A stretch of 64,000 nucleotides of DNA from Chloropicon primus. Its lineage: Eukaryota > Chlorophyta > Chloropicophyceae > Chloropicales > Chloropicaceae. The notes beneath the pieces are model-generated. The model was not told where the DNA came from. It was given only the letters and a program-made list of their open reading frames with translations, and did not search any database. The stretch lies in assembly GCA_023205875.1 (NCBI GenBank), contig CP060761.1, positions 434,001-498,000 on the forward strand. Reading direction: 5' to 3'. Shown here in pieces: positions 1 to 9,482 of this stretch. Both the position numbers and the translations under genes were made by a program. How positions within the stretch are numbered: the stretch's first letter is position 1; each line of letters opens with the position of its first letter.

Positions 1-1205
1 GAGTGAGTCTTCGCAAATCCGATTCCGGGGTCTGTGATGATGCACCACGGCATGATGCCCCCGCGGGTGGCAGCGTGGACTTTCGCGCTCAGCTCCCCGG
101 CGACTTCCAGTATCAGATCCCCGTACGCGGTCTTCTCCTCGGACTGCATGGTCTTCGGATCGCCCCTCATGTGCATCATGACGTAGGGAGTTCCCAGCTT
201 TCCCACGGCGTCGTACATGGACTCGTCGAACCCACCGGCCGTGACGTCGTTCACGATGTCCGCGCCCGCTCCCACGGCCTCCTCGGCCACTCTGGGGTAG
301 AAGGTGTCGACGGACACGAGCACGTCCGAAAGCTCTTCGTCTCTCCTCACGGCCTCGATCACCGGAAGTATCCTCCCGAGCTCCTCCTCGCTGCTCACTC
401 TGTCTGCCCCCGGCCGGGTGGATTGCCCCCCGATGTCGACAATGTCGGCGCCAAGAGAAACCATGCGCCTGACCTGCTCCACCGATTTCTCCCTCGCCTC
501 GTACAGGCCGCCGTCGCTGAAGCTGTCCGGGGTGGCGTTCAGGATCCCCATGATGTGGGACCGCCCAGAAAAGTTGACGACGCGCTTCCCCATGGGAGTC
601 ACCCTCCTGATCTCCCCCCCGCCCACCAACGCCTCCCCGCCGAGGTCCTCCCAGGCCCTCCTCGCCTCCACCAGGCGACTCCCGCAGGACTCGCTCGAGG
701 GCGCCGACCCTGGCTCCAAGTCCGCAAGAGGTGCGAGCACGAACGACCTCTCCTTCCACCGGGGGTGAGGCACCCTCAGCCGCTCGTGGTCGACCTCTCC
801 GCCGCCGTAGAACACAATGTCCAGGTCCAGAGTCCGAGGACCGTACCGGATCCCGCCGACCAAGTCCCGTCCAGACTCCTTCTCGATGCCCTTGAGCGCG
901 TCCAGGAGGGCGACGGGCTCAAGCTCCGTCCTCAGGAGGACAGATGAGTTCAAGAAATCGTCCTGATCCTCGTAATACGCCGGCGCCGTCTCGTAGAGGC
1001 TCCCGTACTGCAAGACCTCGACGCCATCGTTCATGGATAAGGCTCGCAAGCCACGCCAGATGTTCCCAACCCTGTCGCCCTTGTTCGACCCGACGGCGAC
1101 GACAGCTTCCGTGGCGTACGTCTTCCTTGTCAATCCTCGGATCCGCAACAGGACGCAGGACGAAGACCCCTCGGCCAACCTCCTCAACCTCCTCAACGCC
1201 ATCAT
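1..1205 (-). CDS. HPPK-DHPS, bifunctional folate synthesis enzyme (3' end cut by window)
   Basis: Reads leftward from the ATG at 1205 and runs off the window start after about 401 codons. Residues 1-32 are rich in Arg and Leu with no acidic run, as in a mitochondrial targeting peptide. An HPPK domain follows from about residue 34 (AVGSNKGDR; GPRTLDLDIVFYGG near residue 123), then DHPS (GILNATPDSF near 218, GADIVDIGGQSTRPGAD near 250, DPGIGFAKT at the edge). The two steps make 7,8-dihydropteroate; in plants the fused enzyme is mitochondrial. The last part of DHPS, perhaps 90 residues, lies outside. The start was chosen because a tandem ATG opens a clean targeting peptide directly in frame with HPPK. 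No intron seen. Confidence 0.93.
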   Translation of the reverse strand, partial: MMALRRLRRLAEGSSSCVLLRIRGLTRKTYATEAVVAVGSNKGDRVGNIWRGLRALSMNDGVEVLQYGSLYETAPAYYEDQDDFLNSSVLLRTELEPVALLDALKGIEKESGRDLVGGIRYGPRTLDLDIVFYGGGEVDHERLRVPHPRWKERSFVLAPLADLEPGSAPSSESCGSRLVEARRAWEDLGGEALVGGGEIRRVTPMGKRVVNFSGRSHIMGILNATPDSFSDGGLYEAREKSVEQVRRMVSLGADIVDIGGQSTRPGADRVSSEEELGRILPVIEAVRRDEELSDVLVSVDTFYPRVAEEAVGAGADIVNDVTAGGFDESMYDAVGKLGTPYVMMHMRGDPKTMQSEEKTAYGDLILEVAGELSAKVHAATRGGIMPWCIITDPGIGFAKTH

Positions 1206-1638
1206 CCTTCTTCCCTTCTCTCTCTGGCTCGAACGGAAGGAACGAACGGAGGTCCAAAATCCTCGTCAGAGCGTCGTTCGCTTCGAGAGAGACCTCTTTG
1301 GAAAGATCAAGGGACGATCCTTGCGCCTTCTCGATCGCCTCCTCCCTCCGCCTCTCGACCAAGCCTCCGCTACGTCGTCACCGCCCCGCTGGCCTCCATC
1401 GCCTTCTCTCTCTCTCCTCTCTGTCTCTGTCGTGTGGTTCTCCGTGAGAGGAGCTCGAGCTCGAGGAGCGTAACGGCTGAGAGGGAGGGAAGGGGAGTGG
1501 AGTGTGAACGGGGAGGACGAGGAAGATTAGGACGGAGAGCACGATTTTCGTCCACCTGATGTCTTTGCCTTTCGATAGAGCCCTTGCTTGAAAGAAACGG
1601 CGACCTGAGGACGGTTCAAGGACGGTTGAGGGGTTAGG
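1206..1638. promoter_or_regulatory. Divergent promoter between HPPK-DHPS and the ANTH gene
   Basis: 433 bp between two starts that point away from each other. It holds a CGTAACG motif at 1469-1475 and, at 1561-1612, a diverged copy of the dispersed 5' element facing the ANTH gene. I see no credible protein in it. Confidence 0.6.
1561..1612 (+). repeat. Dispersed 5' element, copy A (diverged)
   Basis: Shares the order of blocks GTCTTTGCCTTTCGATAGAGC, then GAAAGAAACG, then CCTGAGG with copies near 44.0, 57.5 and 59.3 kb. It ends about 27 bp before the ANTH start codon. Confidence 0.5.
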
Positions 1639-2619
1639 ATGCCGAGGTCCATCGCGGACAGAGTCCATGAGAACCTGAAGAGGTTCTCGCCCGGGAGTTC
1701 GCCCGTGCAGCGCAAGGTGGACGTCGCTTTCGTCAAGAGCACCAACCACGACGATGGTCCGCCCAAGGACAAGCATGTGAGAAAGCTCCTCGCGGTGAGC
1801 GAGGAGGAGGACAGGGGCCTGCAGGTGCATCTGATCCGCCAGGTGGAGAGGAACGTGCTGCAAGGGACTGACTGCGTTGTTGTGGCGAAGACGTTGGTCC
1901 TTCTGCACAAACTGTTGCGGGAGGGTGGTTCAGCCTTCAAGGAAAACTTTTACAAGGGCTTCTCGCACTTGTTCGACCACCTGTGCAATTTCAAGGACGA
2001 CGCGAGCAGGATGAGTTGGCAGCTGTCCACGTTCATCAGAGCCTACAGCGCGTTTCTGCACCAGCGGTGCATCCTTTACTCGAGCTACCCGTACGAGCAA
2101 GACGAGTCGAGGCCAGCGGACTTGGACACCCAGGGGCTGCTCTCCGAGCTTCCGTGCATGCAGAAGGCCATCGACCTCGGCCTCCAGGTCGGTGTCTCAA
2201 CCGACGTCGTGGAGGCGATGTCCCCCGGGGGGCTGCAAGGGTACGCCCAGCACCTCGTTCTCGGGGACGTGCTCACGCTGTGCCTGTTCATGATGAAGGC
2301 CATCCCCACTCTGGTGGAGACTTTCTTTCGGAACTGCTCGCCGGCCTACCTCTCGGAGGCCAACGACCTGTGCCTGATCTACAAGGAGAGTCGGAACCTG
2401 ATCGAGAGGATGTCCAACCTGGACGAGTCGAAGCTGGGGCACTGGGGAGGGCTCGAGCTCACGATCCCACCGTTGTCCTTGGCAGAGTCGATGCAGGAGG
2501 CCATCGCCAAGGTGAAGAAATCCCCGGAACAAGTGGTGGCCAACCTGTCGGGCTTGACGGACATCTCGTCGACCTCTAGCCCACGGTCGCAAGGAGCGAG
2601 CGAGTTGCTTCTTCAGTAA
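1639..2619 (+). CDS. ANTH-domain (AP180/CALM-like) endocytic adaptor
   Basis: 326 aa. The N-terminal ANTH domain fills almost the whole protein. The phosphoinositide-binding signature is clear near residues 33-49 (KSTNHDDGPPKDKHVRKLL), followed by the helical solenoid. Proteins of this family bind PI(4,5)P2 on the plasma membrane and recruit clathrin. AP180 and CALM have a long unstructured C-terminal clathrin/AP2-binding tail; here only about 40 residues follow the ANTH fold, with no obvious NPF or clathrin-box motif, so this looks like an ANTH-only form. The ATG at 1639 is close behind a copy of the dispersed 5' element. Intron-free. Confidence 0.88.
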   Translation: MPRSIADRVHENLKRFSPGSSPVQRKVDVAFVKSTNHDDGPPKDKHVRKLLAVSEEEDRGLQVHLIRQVERNVLQGTDCVVVAKTLVLLHKLLREGGSAFKENFYKGFSHLFDHLCNFKDDASRMSWQLSTFIRAYSAFLHQRCILYSSYPYEQDESRPADLDTQGLLSELPCMQKAIDLGLQVGVSTDVVEAMSPGGLQGYAQHLVLGDVLTLCLFMMKAIPTLVETFFRNCSPAYLSEANDLCLIYKESRNLIERMSNLDESKLGHWGGLELTIPPLSLAESMQEAIAKVKKSPEQVVANLSGLTDISSTSSPRSQGASELLLQ

Positions 2620-2669
2620 GACGCACGCTATGAATGAATGAATCACAAGCAAAAACGATCTCTCCTCTC

Positions 2670-3621
2670 TTAGTCCATGAGCTCCTCGTTGTCCTGTGGA
2701 ATGCTGAACCCCTCGACAAACGGGACGGAGCCACTCTTGTCGTCGTAACTGGAGCCCTCCCCCTCGCCCTCCAGCCCCTCCTTGAAGTACTTGTTGAGCC
2801 CACCGATGAGGTAAAAGAACTTTGCGTCGACCCCAGCGCTCATGAGCTCGGCCGCCGCGAGGAGGGAGCGGCTCTCTTGACCGGAAGGGAAGTTCTCCGT
2901 CGCCACCATGGTTCCCCCCGAGGCGCAGCAAACGATGACGGTGTTCGCTCCCCCTATCAAAGTTTTCGCCTCGGACACGAAAGACTTATTTTTCTCGACC
3001 GGCTTCACGCCTTGCGCCATGTAAGCCGCTTGCCTCACCAACGACTTGGCGGAGCGCAGGTCGTTCGCATCTGGGTACCGATAGAGCTGAGCGTTAGAGG
3101 ACCCCGAGGCGTGGTAAGCGGCGTAATCCTCCTTGGGGCGGACATCGAGCAGAATCACATCACTCTGCTTTGCCATCTTGCTCACTTCCTTGGCGGCCAG
3201 GCCCGCCATGCCTTCCCCTCCCCTGTGGCTGACCAAGACTTCCCTGGCCCTGGCCCAGCTCGCACTCTGCCCTGACCTCCGCAGAGCATCTCCACCACCA
3301 CCGCCACCGCCAGATGTTGCCTCGCCCCCTTGGCCCTTGGTCTTGATCCCGAGGGCTTGGCCAAGGCCGCTCTTCGAAAGGAACCCGGACACGGAGCTCC
3401 CGAACGATGCTTGCGCTGACTTCACCGCATCATCAATATCCTGCCAGGGAGAAGAATGATGAAACAAACGAACACAAAGTCAGCAGTTGAGGCAGTGGCA
3501 GAGTCACGACGAATCACGAACGGTTCATAAGATGATGCCGAGGAGGAAGCGTTCCACGACTCGGTCGCAGAAAAGATGTCGTTGATGATGTTGTTGATGA
3601 TGATGACGATGGATCTTCATC

Positions 3622-3654
<33 letters not shown>

Positions 3655-3823
3655 GATGATGATGTACCTTGATCCTCTGTTGGTTTTCGCTTCTTACGAA
3701 CTCGTCGTCGCTTCCGCGTGCTCCGAAGGGGCAAAGGGTTCGACGAGGAGGTCCGCCAGCCCCTCGCCTCGTCCTCGGACAAGACTTGACACGAACAGAA
3801 GCCACAGAAGGAGAAGACGCCAT
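2670..3823 (-). CDS. Rhodanese-like domain protein, probably plastid (two exons)
   Basis: Exons complement(3668..3823) and complement(2670..3440); the 227-bp intron 3441-3667 has GT-AG ends, phase 0, and contains a (TTG)n run. The product is 308 aa. Exon 1 starts MASSPSVASVRVK and is basic and Ser-rich, as in a plastid transit peptide. A Gly-rich linker precedes the rhodanese fold (about residues 120-260: VILLDVRPKEDYAAYH, VIVCCASGGTM). The Cys pair in CCAS is at the usual active-site loop. Rhodanese-like plastid proteins often act as scaffolds or redox/sulfur carriers, so catalysis is not assured. The C-terminus is acidic. Reading exon 2 alone from an ATG at 3467 would put intron sequence into the protein. 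Confidence 0.8.
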
Positions 3824-3867
3824 ACTCGAGAAGATCTGAGATCTCCCCTCGGCCTTCTTGATAAGCC

Positions 3868-3897
3868 TCTGGAGAGAGAGAGAGAGAGAGAGAGAAA
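3868..3897 (+). repeat. (GA)n microsatellite
   Basis: Run of GA dinucleotides in the 5' region of the rhodanese gene; similar GA/CT runs recur in several promoters in this window. Confidence 0.8.
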
Positions 3898-4253
3898 GGT
3901 GTTTTGATGGAGAGGTAGAGGGCAAGGACGGGGTCGAGGGCGGACAGGGTGTAAATCAGTGGAAGCGTCTTGTCGCGATCTTTCGTTGCGTACCTTGTTT
4001 GAAGGAATTGAAGCTCGTTTGAGGATTTGACGACGACTGAGAGGAGGAGGAGGATTAACAGGCGAGTCCGGGAAAGGCTGAAGAGTTTGAGGAGGACGGT
4101 GAAGGGAAGGGGAGGGCGTCCGTGACGAGAGTGTGATCCATCGAAGCTCCGTTGTTCGATCGTTTGTTTGACACCTCGCTCGAAGGGCACGGCCGAGTGG
4201 GGAGAGGAACGACGCGGAGGCAGAGAGAGAGACAGAGAGGATCTTCATCTTCG

Positions 4254-4889
4254 ATGATGTTGGCGACGAGGGGGCGAGGGGTAGGGGGAGTGGCGCTCAC
4301 CCGCCGGAGGGGGCAAGGGTCTCCAGTGAATTGGGCTTCGTCCCAGCCTCGCGGCGGGAGAGGCGCGGAGGCGTTGGTGAGGGCCAGATCAGACAACAAC
4401 GTCGTCGTCGACGAGCTCGTCGCTGCGGCGAAGACGAAGGAAGCTGAGCCGGCCAGAGTCGTGAAGATGATGCGATCGTTGAGAGGTGAAGGGGTTCCAG
4501 GCTCTGTGCCTCTGGACGCCATTAGCGGCTCGTGGGACCTCGTGTTCAGCAACGCACCGCCGCTCGAGGCTCTCTACTACATCCCGGTGGACGAGATCGC
4601 AGTTTACGACAAGGAGCGGTCGACCACGGAGCTCACGACGGCGGCAGGCCCTTTCCGGCTTTCGTTCCAGGGCACCTTCGAGTACGACGAGCGGAAGAGC
4701 GAGATGACGTTTTCGTACGGGACGTTTGAGGTCAGCGTTCCGATTCTGCAGAAAGCGTTCCAGCTGGGTCCATGGGTTTTTGAGAGGGAGGCCAAGCGGC
4801 GCGTGTATCAGTTCTACTACGCCGACGAGGACATTGCTTGCGCTTACTCGCAAGCCGCGGGCGCCGAAACCCTCTTGAGAAGGATCTGA
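4254..4889 (+). CDS. Probable plastid lipid-associated protein (PAP/fibrillin family)
   Basis: 211 aa from the paired ATG at 4254. The first 45 residues are basic and free of acidic residues, as expected for a plastid transit peptide. The rest has the fibrillin pattern: a helix, then ISGSWDLVFSNAPPLEAL, then alternating strands including FRLSFQGTFEYDE and FTFGTFEVSVP-like segments, ending in a short basic helix. Fibrillins are lipocalin-like proteins of plastoglobules and thylakoids that bind lipids or quinones. The match is by overall pattern, not an exact motif, so the family call is moderate. The 430-bp region upstream is shared with the rhodanese gene. Confidence 0.55.
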   Translation: MMLATRGRGVGGVALTRRRGQGSPVNWASSQPRGGRGAEALVRARSDNNVVVDELVAAAKTKEAEPARVVKMMRSLRGEGVPGSVPLDAISGSWDLVFSNAPPLEALYYIPVDEIAVYDKERSTTELTTAAGPFRLSFQGTFEYDERKSEMTFSYGTFEVSVPILQKAFQLGPWVFEREAKRRVYQFYYADEDIACAYSQAAGAETLLRRI

Positions 4890-4943
4890 CCCACCCACCG
4901 GATACATATATCTGCGTTCAAGTTAATAATGTAGTACACTTAG

Positions 4944-6254
4944 TCAGTTCACATCCGTTAAAAAAATGCTGACGCAGATGGCGTACGCGACCGGCAGCAC
5001 GACTCGCGAGAAGCTGTCGATTCCCTCCCCCCACCTCCTCCACCTGTCGTTGTGCTGGACCTCTTCTGCGTCAGTAGCATCGTCAGCGTCCCCGTTTGAT
5101 TGATACCTGGGGGAGCTGGTCTTTTTCTTGCCCACCATGTTGAACAAGCACCGGAAGTACGCCGGGACCAGGGTTTCAGAAGTAAGGAAGAAAAAGTACG
5201 AGACCACGACCGCCTCCAACACGGTGTACGTCGCGAACGCCTGCGACATCATCGAAAATCTTTGCATCCACGTCAACTCCGGTGCCGCGGGGAGCTGGTC
5301 CACGACCACCAAATCCGATGCCACTGCGGCCAGCATGGAGGTAATCGTCAGGCCCACTCTCTCCCCGGAAGATATCGGCAACCAGAACGCAGCAAAGCCT
5401 ATGATGTTGAAAATCATCTGGGAGAGCAAGAACCCCCTGATGTATGGCTGCCATGAACGATCAAACACGACCGTATAAAGCAGGACGGGCCACGGCGAAG
5501 GGTCGGCCGGGTAGGGAGGGTACTCATAGATCTCCGCGCTGACGTTCTTCAGCGTGAACTCCTGGAACGACTCTCCAGACGATTTGCTCCCCCCCAAGGT
5601 AAACCCTGTGCCGCCGAGCAACCCCAAGGAGATGAACTGCGAGCTGTAGGACCACGAGCCGAGCTCCAGCAAACACGAAAGGTCGTCGAAAGGAAATCTT
5701 TCGAGTCCTTGAAACTTGCAACTCGCTCTTAGGTGGCCTGGCCTGCTCCAGTAGACGTACCCGTCGCTCTTCACTATCGCCATCCCGCTATCAAAGGACG
5801 TGGATACGGGCTCTTGGGCGTTCCATAGAGAGATGTCTGGCGTCCAAATCTCGCTCACCTCGCCAAAGCCCGAGCCTTCGGCGATAAAAAAGCCTATCCG
5901 ATCCAAACCGCCATACTCGGTGGGGTCCCAAACGAGCCTCTTGTCGTACCACGCGATTCTCAGCCAAACCAACAGGTCAACGCTACTCGTGACGACGTTG
6001 ACATCGATGATTCTGTAGAAGTTCAGTCCAACTTCTACACGCAAGGGCTCGAAGACATACTCTCCTTGGCTCCCGTTCGTCGTCGTTACCGTGTTCGTCG
6101 GCGGAATCGCTGAACGTTCATAATCGGAAAGCAGCTCGTTCCGGAGCTCCGTCTGTACCTCGCTGACGTCGAGGCAAGTCACCACCCTCGAGGCGACGAC
6201 GACGACGACGAGGAGGAGGAGGAGGAGGACGCGTGCCAAGGGGGAGGAGGCCAT
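4944..6254 (-). CDS. Cys-loop (pentameric ligand-gated) ion channel subunit, paralog 1
   Basis: 436 aa from the ATG at 6254, which opens a strong signal peptide (Leu/Val-rich run). The extracellular domain shows SEIWTPDISLWN (loop A) and a Cys-loop CKFQGLERFPFDDLSC with 14 residues between the cysteines, one more than the 13 usual in animal receptors. Four membrane segments follow: M1 with FNIIGFAAFWLP, M2 (GERVGLTITSMLAAVASDL), M3 with VLEAVVVSYFFFL, a short variable loop, and M4 at the C-terminus. Forms a pentameric channel in the plasma or an internal membrane; ligand and ion selectivity cannot be read from sequence. It lies head-to-head with a clear paralog starting 170 bp away. Confidence 0.9.
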   Translation of the reverse strand: MASSPLARVLLLLLLVVVVVASRVVTCLDVSEVQTELRNELLSDYERSAIPPTNTVTTTNGSQGEYVFEPLRVEVGLNFYRIIDVNVVTSSVDLLVWLRIAWYDKRLVWDPTEYGGLDRIGFFIAEGSGFGEVSEIWTPDISLWNAQEPVSTSFDSGMAIVKSDGYVYWSRPGHLRASCKFQGLERFPFDDLSCLLELGSWSYSSQFISLGLLGGTGFTLGGSKSSGESFQEFTLKNVSAEIYEYPPYPADPSPWPVLLYTVVFDRSWQPYIRGFLLSQMIFNIIGFAAFWLPISSGERVGLTITSMLAAVASDLVVVDQLPAAPELTWMQRFSMMSQAFATYTVLEAVVVSYFFFLTSETLVPAYFRCLFNMVGKKKTSSPRYQSNGDADDATDAEEVQHNDRWRRWGEGIDSFSRVVLPVAYAICVSIFLTDVN

Positions 6255-6424
6255 CGGAGCTCCAAAAAAAACCAACCAAAACTTCCCCTCGTCCCGTCTC
6301 GTCTCTCCTCGTCCTTCTCCTCTGGGCGTTATGTTTTGAGCTGAGACGTAACGCTTCACACGTGTGTGAACAAGGCCGCGAGAGTCTTCTTGCTCGCTTG
6401 CGTCGTTGTCCTAGGTTTGAGACC
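6255..6424. promoter_or_regulatory. Short divergent promoter of the channel gene pair
   Basis: Only 170 bp separates the two start codons, so both genes probably share control sites. CGTAACG is at 6347-6353, followed by a palindrome-like ACACGTGTGT near 6359-6368. Confidence 0.6.
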
Positions 6425-7978
6425 ATGACCCGCTTCCGTGGCGGTTGTTGGTGGTCCGTGGCCGTGGTTGCCGCCCTCCTCGCCCTCCTCGCCTCAAGTG
6501 GCGTTGCCGAAGCGGCGGCGCAGAACGAAAGTGCTTCTGAGGGAGTTGCTTCTGCTTCTGCTGTGGTGGGAGAGGAGGAGTCGAGCAGGCCGAGGGAGAG
6601 GAAGGTCTACGCCTCGTTGAGCGAGGCGCAGCAGGCGCTGCGTTCTCACTTGCTCGAGAACTACGACAGGGGAAGCATGCCGCCGTACGTGCCGCCGGAG
6701 GAGGAGGAACTCGCGGGTGCTAATGCCAGCGCGGGGAACACCACGGAGCCAGTCACCGTGGAGGTTGGGATCAACTTTCACCGCGTCTTGGAGGTCGACG
6801 TCGTCAAGAGCGAGGTAGACCTCCTCACCTGGATGCGTTTTGTGTGGCGCGACACGCGCTTGTCCTGGGACCCCGAGGACTACAACGGGCTGGACAAGGT
6901 GTGGTTCTGGGTGGAGGACGGCGCGGGTCTTGCGGAAACCAGTGAGATCTGGACCCCCGACATCGAGCTGTGGAACCAGAGGGAGTCGATCAAGACGAGT
7001 TACAGCAACACGTTCGCGTCCGTCGATAGCGACGGCTCGGTTTTCTGGAGCCGTCCGGGAAACTTGGTCGTCGTCTGCAAGTTCGAAGGCCTTGAGAACT
7101 TCCCTTTTGATAACTTGATTTGCGTCGCCGAGCTGGGTAGCTGGTCGTACAGCGGAAAGTTTCTCAGGCTGGGACTCTTCTCGGGCACGGGCGTTTCTAT
7201 CGGAGGTTCTGACACCAGCGGCGAGGCCTTCTCGGAGTTCAAGCTCGACAACGCGACCGCCGAGCTCATCGTCTATCCGCCGTACCCCGCGGACCCCCTC
7301 GCGGACTGGCCAGTGATCAAATACACGATCTCGTTCCACAGGAGCTGGCAGCCCTACATCCGAGGTTACCTCGTCTCGCAGATCATCTTCAACGTCATCG
7401 GTTTTGCATGCTTTTGGATGCCAGTGGCGTCCGGCGAGCGGCTGGGACTGGCCATCACCTCTATGCTGTCCGCGGTGGCCGCGGACTTGGTCGTCGTGTC
7501 CAAGCTCCCGGGCGCTTCGGAGTTGACATGGCTGCAGAAGTTCTCGATGGTCTCCCAAGTTTTCGCAGCGTACTGCGTTTTGGAGGGGGTCGTCGTGAGC
7601 TTCTTCTACTTTCAGACGGGCTCTGACCTTATTCCTTCGTACCTGCAATGCTTCTTTAACAGGGTCAAGCCCAAGGCAAAGGTGGAGCGCACATTGTCCG
7701 GAAACTCTTCCGGGGATTCCCGCCTGCAGATGATGACGAACCCTTTGCAGGATTCCCAGGACACCGACGACGTGGCGGTCATCGGGAGGAGCTCGAGCTT
7801 CCAGCCCCGCGATGCGGACGACTACAGAAGCAGGGAGGAAGCCAAGAACAACACCAAGTGGAAGCAGTATGCCGACGGCATCGACAACTTCTCACGAGTC
7901 GTGCTTCCTCTCGGGTATACCGTCATTGTCGGCGTGTTCCTTGGACAGGTCACGGAGAAGCACGCGCGAACGCTTTGA
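6425..7978 (+). CDS. Cys-loop (pentameric ligand-gated) ion channel subunit, paralog 2
   Basis: 517 aa from the ATG at 6425 (upstream in-frame ATGs fall in the shared promoter and would precede the signal peptide). Signal peptide, then an Asn-rich acidic N-terminal extension, ligand-binding domain with SEIWTPDIELWN, Cys-loop CKFEGLENFPFDNLIC (again 14 residues between cysteines), M1-M3 closely matching the neighbour (YLVSQIIFNVIGFACFWMP; GERLGLAITSMLSAVAADL), an M3-M4 loop about 90 residues long, longer than in paralog 1, and M4 at the end. The two genes are the two arms of an inverted duplication. They could form one heteropentamer; that is an inference. Confidence 0.9.
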   Translation: MTRFRGGCWWSVAVVAALLALLASSGVAEAAAQNESASEGVASASAVVGEEESSRPRERKVYASLSEAQQALRSHLLENYDRGSMPPYVPPEEEELAGANASAGNTTEPVTVEVGINFHRVLEVDVVKSEVDLLTWMRFVWRDTRLSWDPEDYNGLDKVWFWVEDGAGLAETSEIWTPDIELWNQRESIKTSYSNTFASVDSDGSVFWSRPGNLVVVCKFEGLENFPFDNLICVAELGSWSYSGKFLRLGLFSGTGVSIGGSDTSGEAFSEFKLDNATAELIVYPPYPADPLADWPVIKYTISFHRSWQPYIRGYLVSQIIFNVIGFACFWMPVASGERLGLAITSMLSAVAADLVVVSKLPGASELTWLQKFSMVSQVFAAYCVLEGVVVSFFYFQTGSDLIPSYLQCFFNRVKPKAKVERTLSGNSSGDSRLQMMTNPLQDSQDTDDVAVIGRSSSFQPRDADDYRSREEAKNNTKWKQYADGIDNFSRVVLPLGYTVIVGVFLGQVTEKHARTL

Positions 7979-8033
7979 TGCAGGTCTCTATCTCTATCTC
8001 TAAAAATGTGTGTTGTTTACAAAGTTTAGAATT

Positions 8034-9237
8034 TCAGTCGCCTTGAAGTTTATCTTGGATGATAGCCGCGGCCTTTTTCAACCTCTTCCTAAGGGCCTTC
8101 TTCCCCCCCCCCCCTCCTCCTCCTCCTCCGTCGCCCTCGTCGAGGTCCTCCTCGTCAAGGTCCTCGTCCTCGTGATCCTCGTCATAATATTCCTCCTCGT
8201 CGTAATAGTCCTCGTCGTAATACCCGTCGTAGTCCTCGTAGCCGTACGGATCGTAGAAATCCAGCATGGCCATCTTCTCGGCCGGCTCGAAGTAATAATC
8301 GTCCAGGTAGTAATCGTACCACGAGCTCCAATCGAAATCCTCGACGTACCCTATGTCGTCGTCGGACTCATCAGAGGAATCCTTGGCGCCGCCGTACGGA
8401 TTGTAGGAGGAGGACCCCACGCCCATGGAGTAGGACGCCAGGGATCCTAACCCGCTTCCGCGCCTCCCCTTGCACCTCCTTCTCCGGCACCGATCCCCTG
8501 CCGATCCTCCTCCCCCAAGGTTCGACAGAAGGATGGCCCTCGCCGCGACGTGCTTGTGCGAGTTTGCCAAAGCATTCTCCAACGAGTACAAGATCCCCTG
8601 AAGGCTATCGTCCTGCTCCTCCTCGAGGAAGGTGCCCACTAGGTCTTCTTCCGACACGGCGTCATCGATCGCGTCCTGGTGGTCCTGCGATGCCGCCTCC
8701 CCTTCCAACCAATCCTGGAAGCTAGCCTCCTCCGCCAGCCACTCGACGGCGAACGTGGTCGACTGGAGCTCCGCCCTGTACCTCTCAATCCGCGCCTGGC
8801 ATGTCAGAAGAGCGGCGTTACAGACGAGTCAGTCAGTCGCAAGTTCGATGGCAATGGGTTGGTTGGTTTTCGGACGGCTTACCCTGGACTCCTCGAGCAA
8901 CTTGTTCACCTCGTAGGGCGATGAGCTCGGGCCTGACTCCGTGGAATTCTCAAACTCGGCCCGCTTCACGAGGCCTATCCAATGGTCGCGCTCCGCTGCA
9001 AATGAAAGAGGTCGGTCAGAACCAACGAAGAAATCATCGCGCGCGCGCGCGCGTTTGTCCGTTTTCGCACGTACCTCTAAGCCAGCTCCGTAGCCACGTC
9101 TGTCGCGTCTTGTACGTGGCGAGCTCCTCCGTCGGCTTGTTTTCCGATGTGCACAGCGCCCGCGGCAGGAGGCACAGTAACGCCAGGACGGCCGTTACGA
9201 TCCTGGTGGCGGTCTTCGTCTTCGTCGTCCTCCTCAT
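8034..9237 (-). CDS. Secreted or lumenal acidic Tyr/Asp-rich protein of unknown function (three exons)
   Basis: Exons complement(9075..9237), (8883..8995) and (8034..8795), with introns of 79 and 87 bp and GT-AG ends; the joined frame gives 345 aa. Exon 1 encodes a signal peptide (hydrophobic run ending ALLCLLPRALC). The middle is charged and helical. A basic Cys/Arg patch near RCRRRRCKGRR is followed by a long tail dominated by Tyr, Asp and Glu (DEDYYDEEEYYDEDHEDE), a poly-Gly run and a Lys-rich end. I do not recognise a family. The tail composition suggests metal or cation binding or a matrix protein, which is speculation. The second intron has a CGTTAC-type site. Confidence 0.72.
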
Positions 9238-9482
9238 CGCGGAAGCTCAGTTCTGTCGTCGTCGTGTCTGACTCAGGCGCGCCTGAGGAGAAATTCAAAA
9301 ACCATGTCAATCATGGACGCCTTGATGGCGGAGACGGAGCGGAGAGAGGGTGGAGACATCGTCCAATAAAGAGGTGGTCTTTTTTTTTCTTTTTTTTAAT
9401 GGTTCATGCTCAACAAGCAACAACGAAAGAAGGGGACTTTGCTTTCTCTCTGCAATTCTCTCTCCCTCTTTCCTCACTTTTT

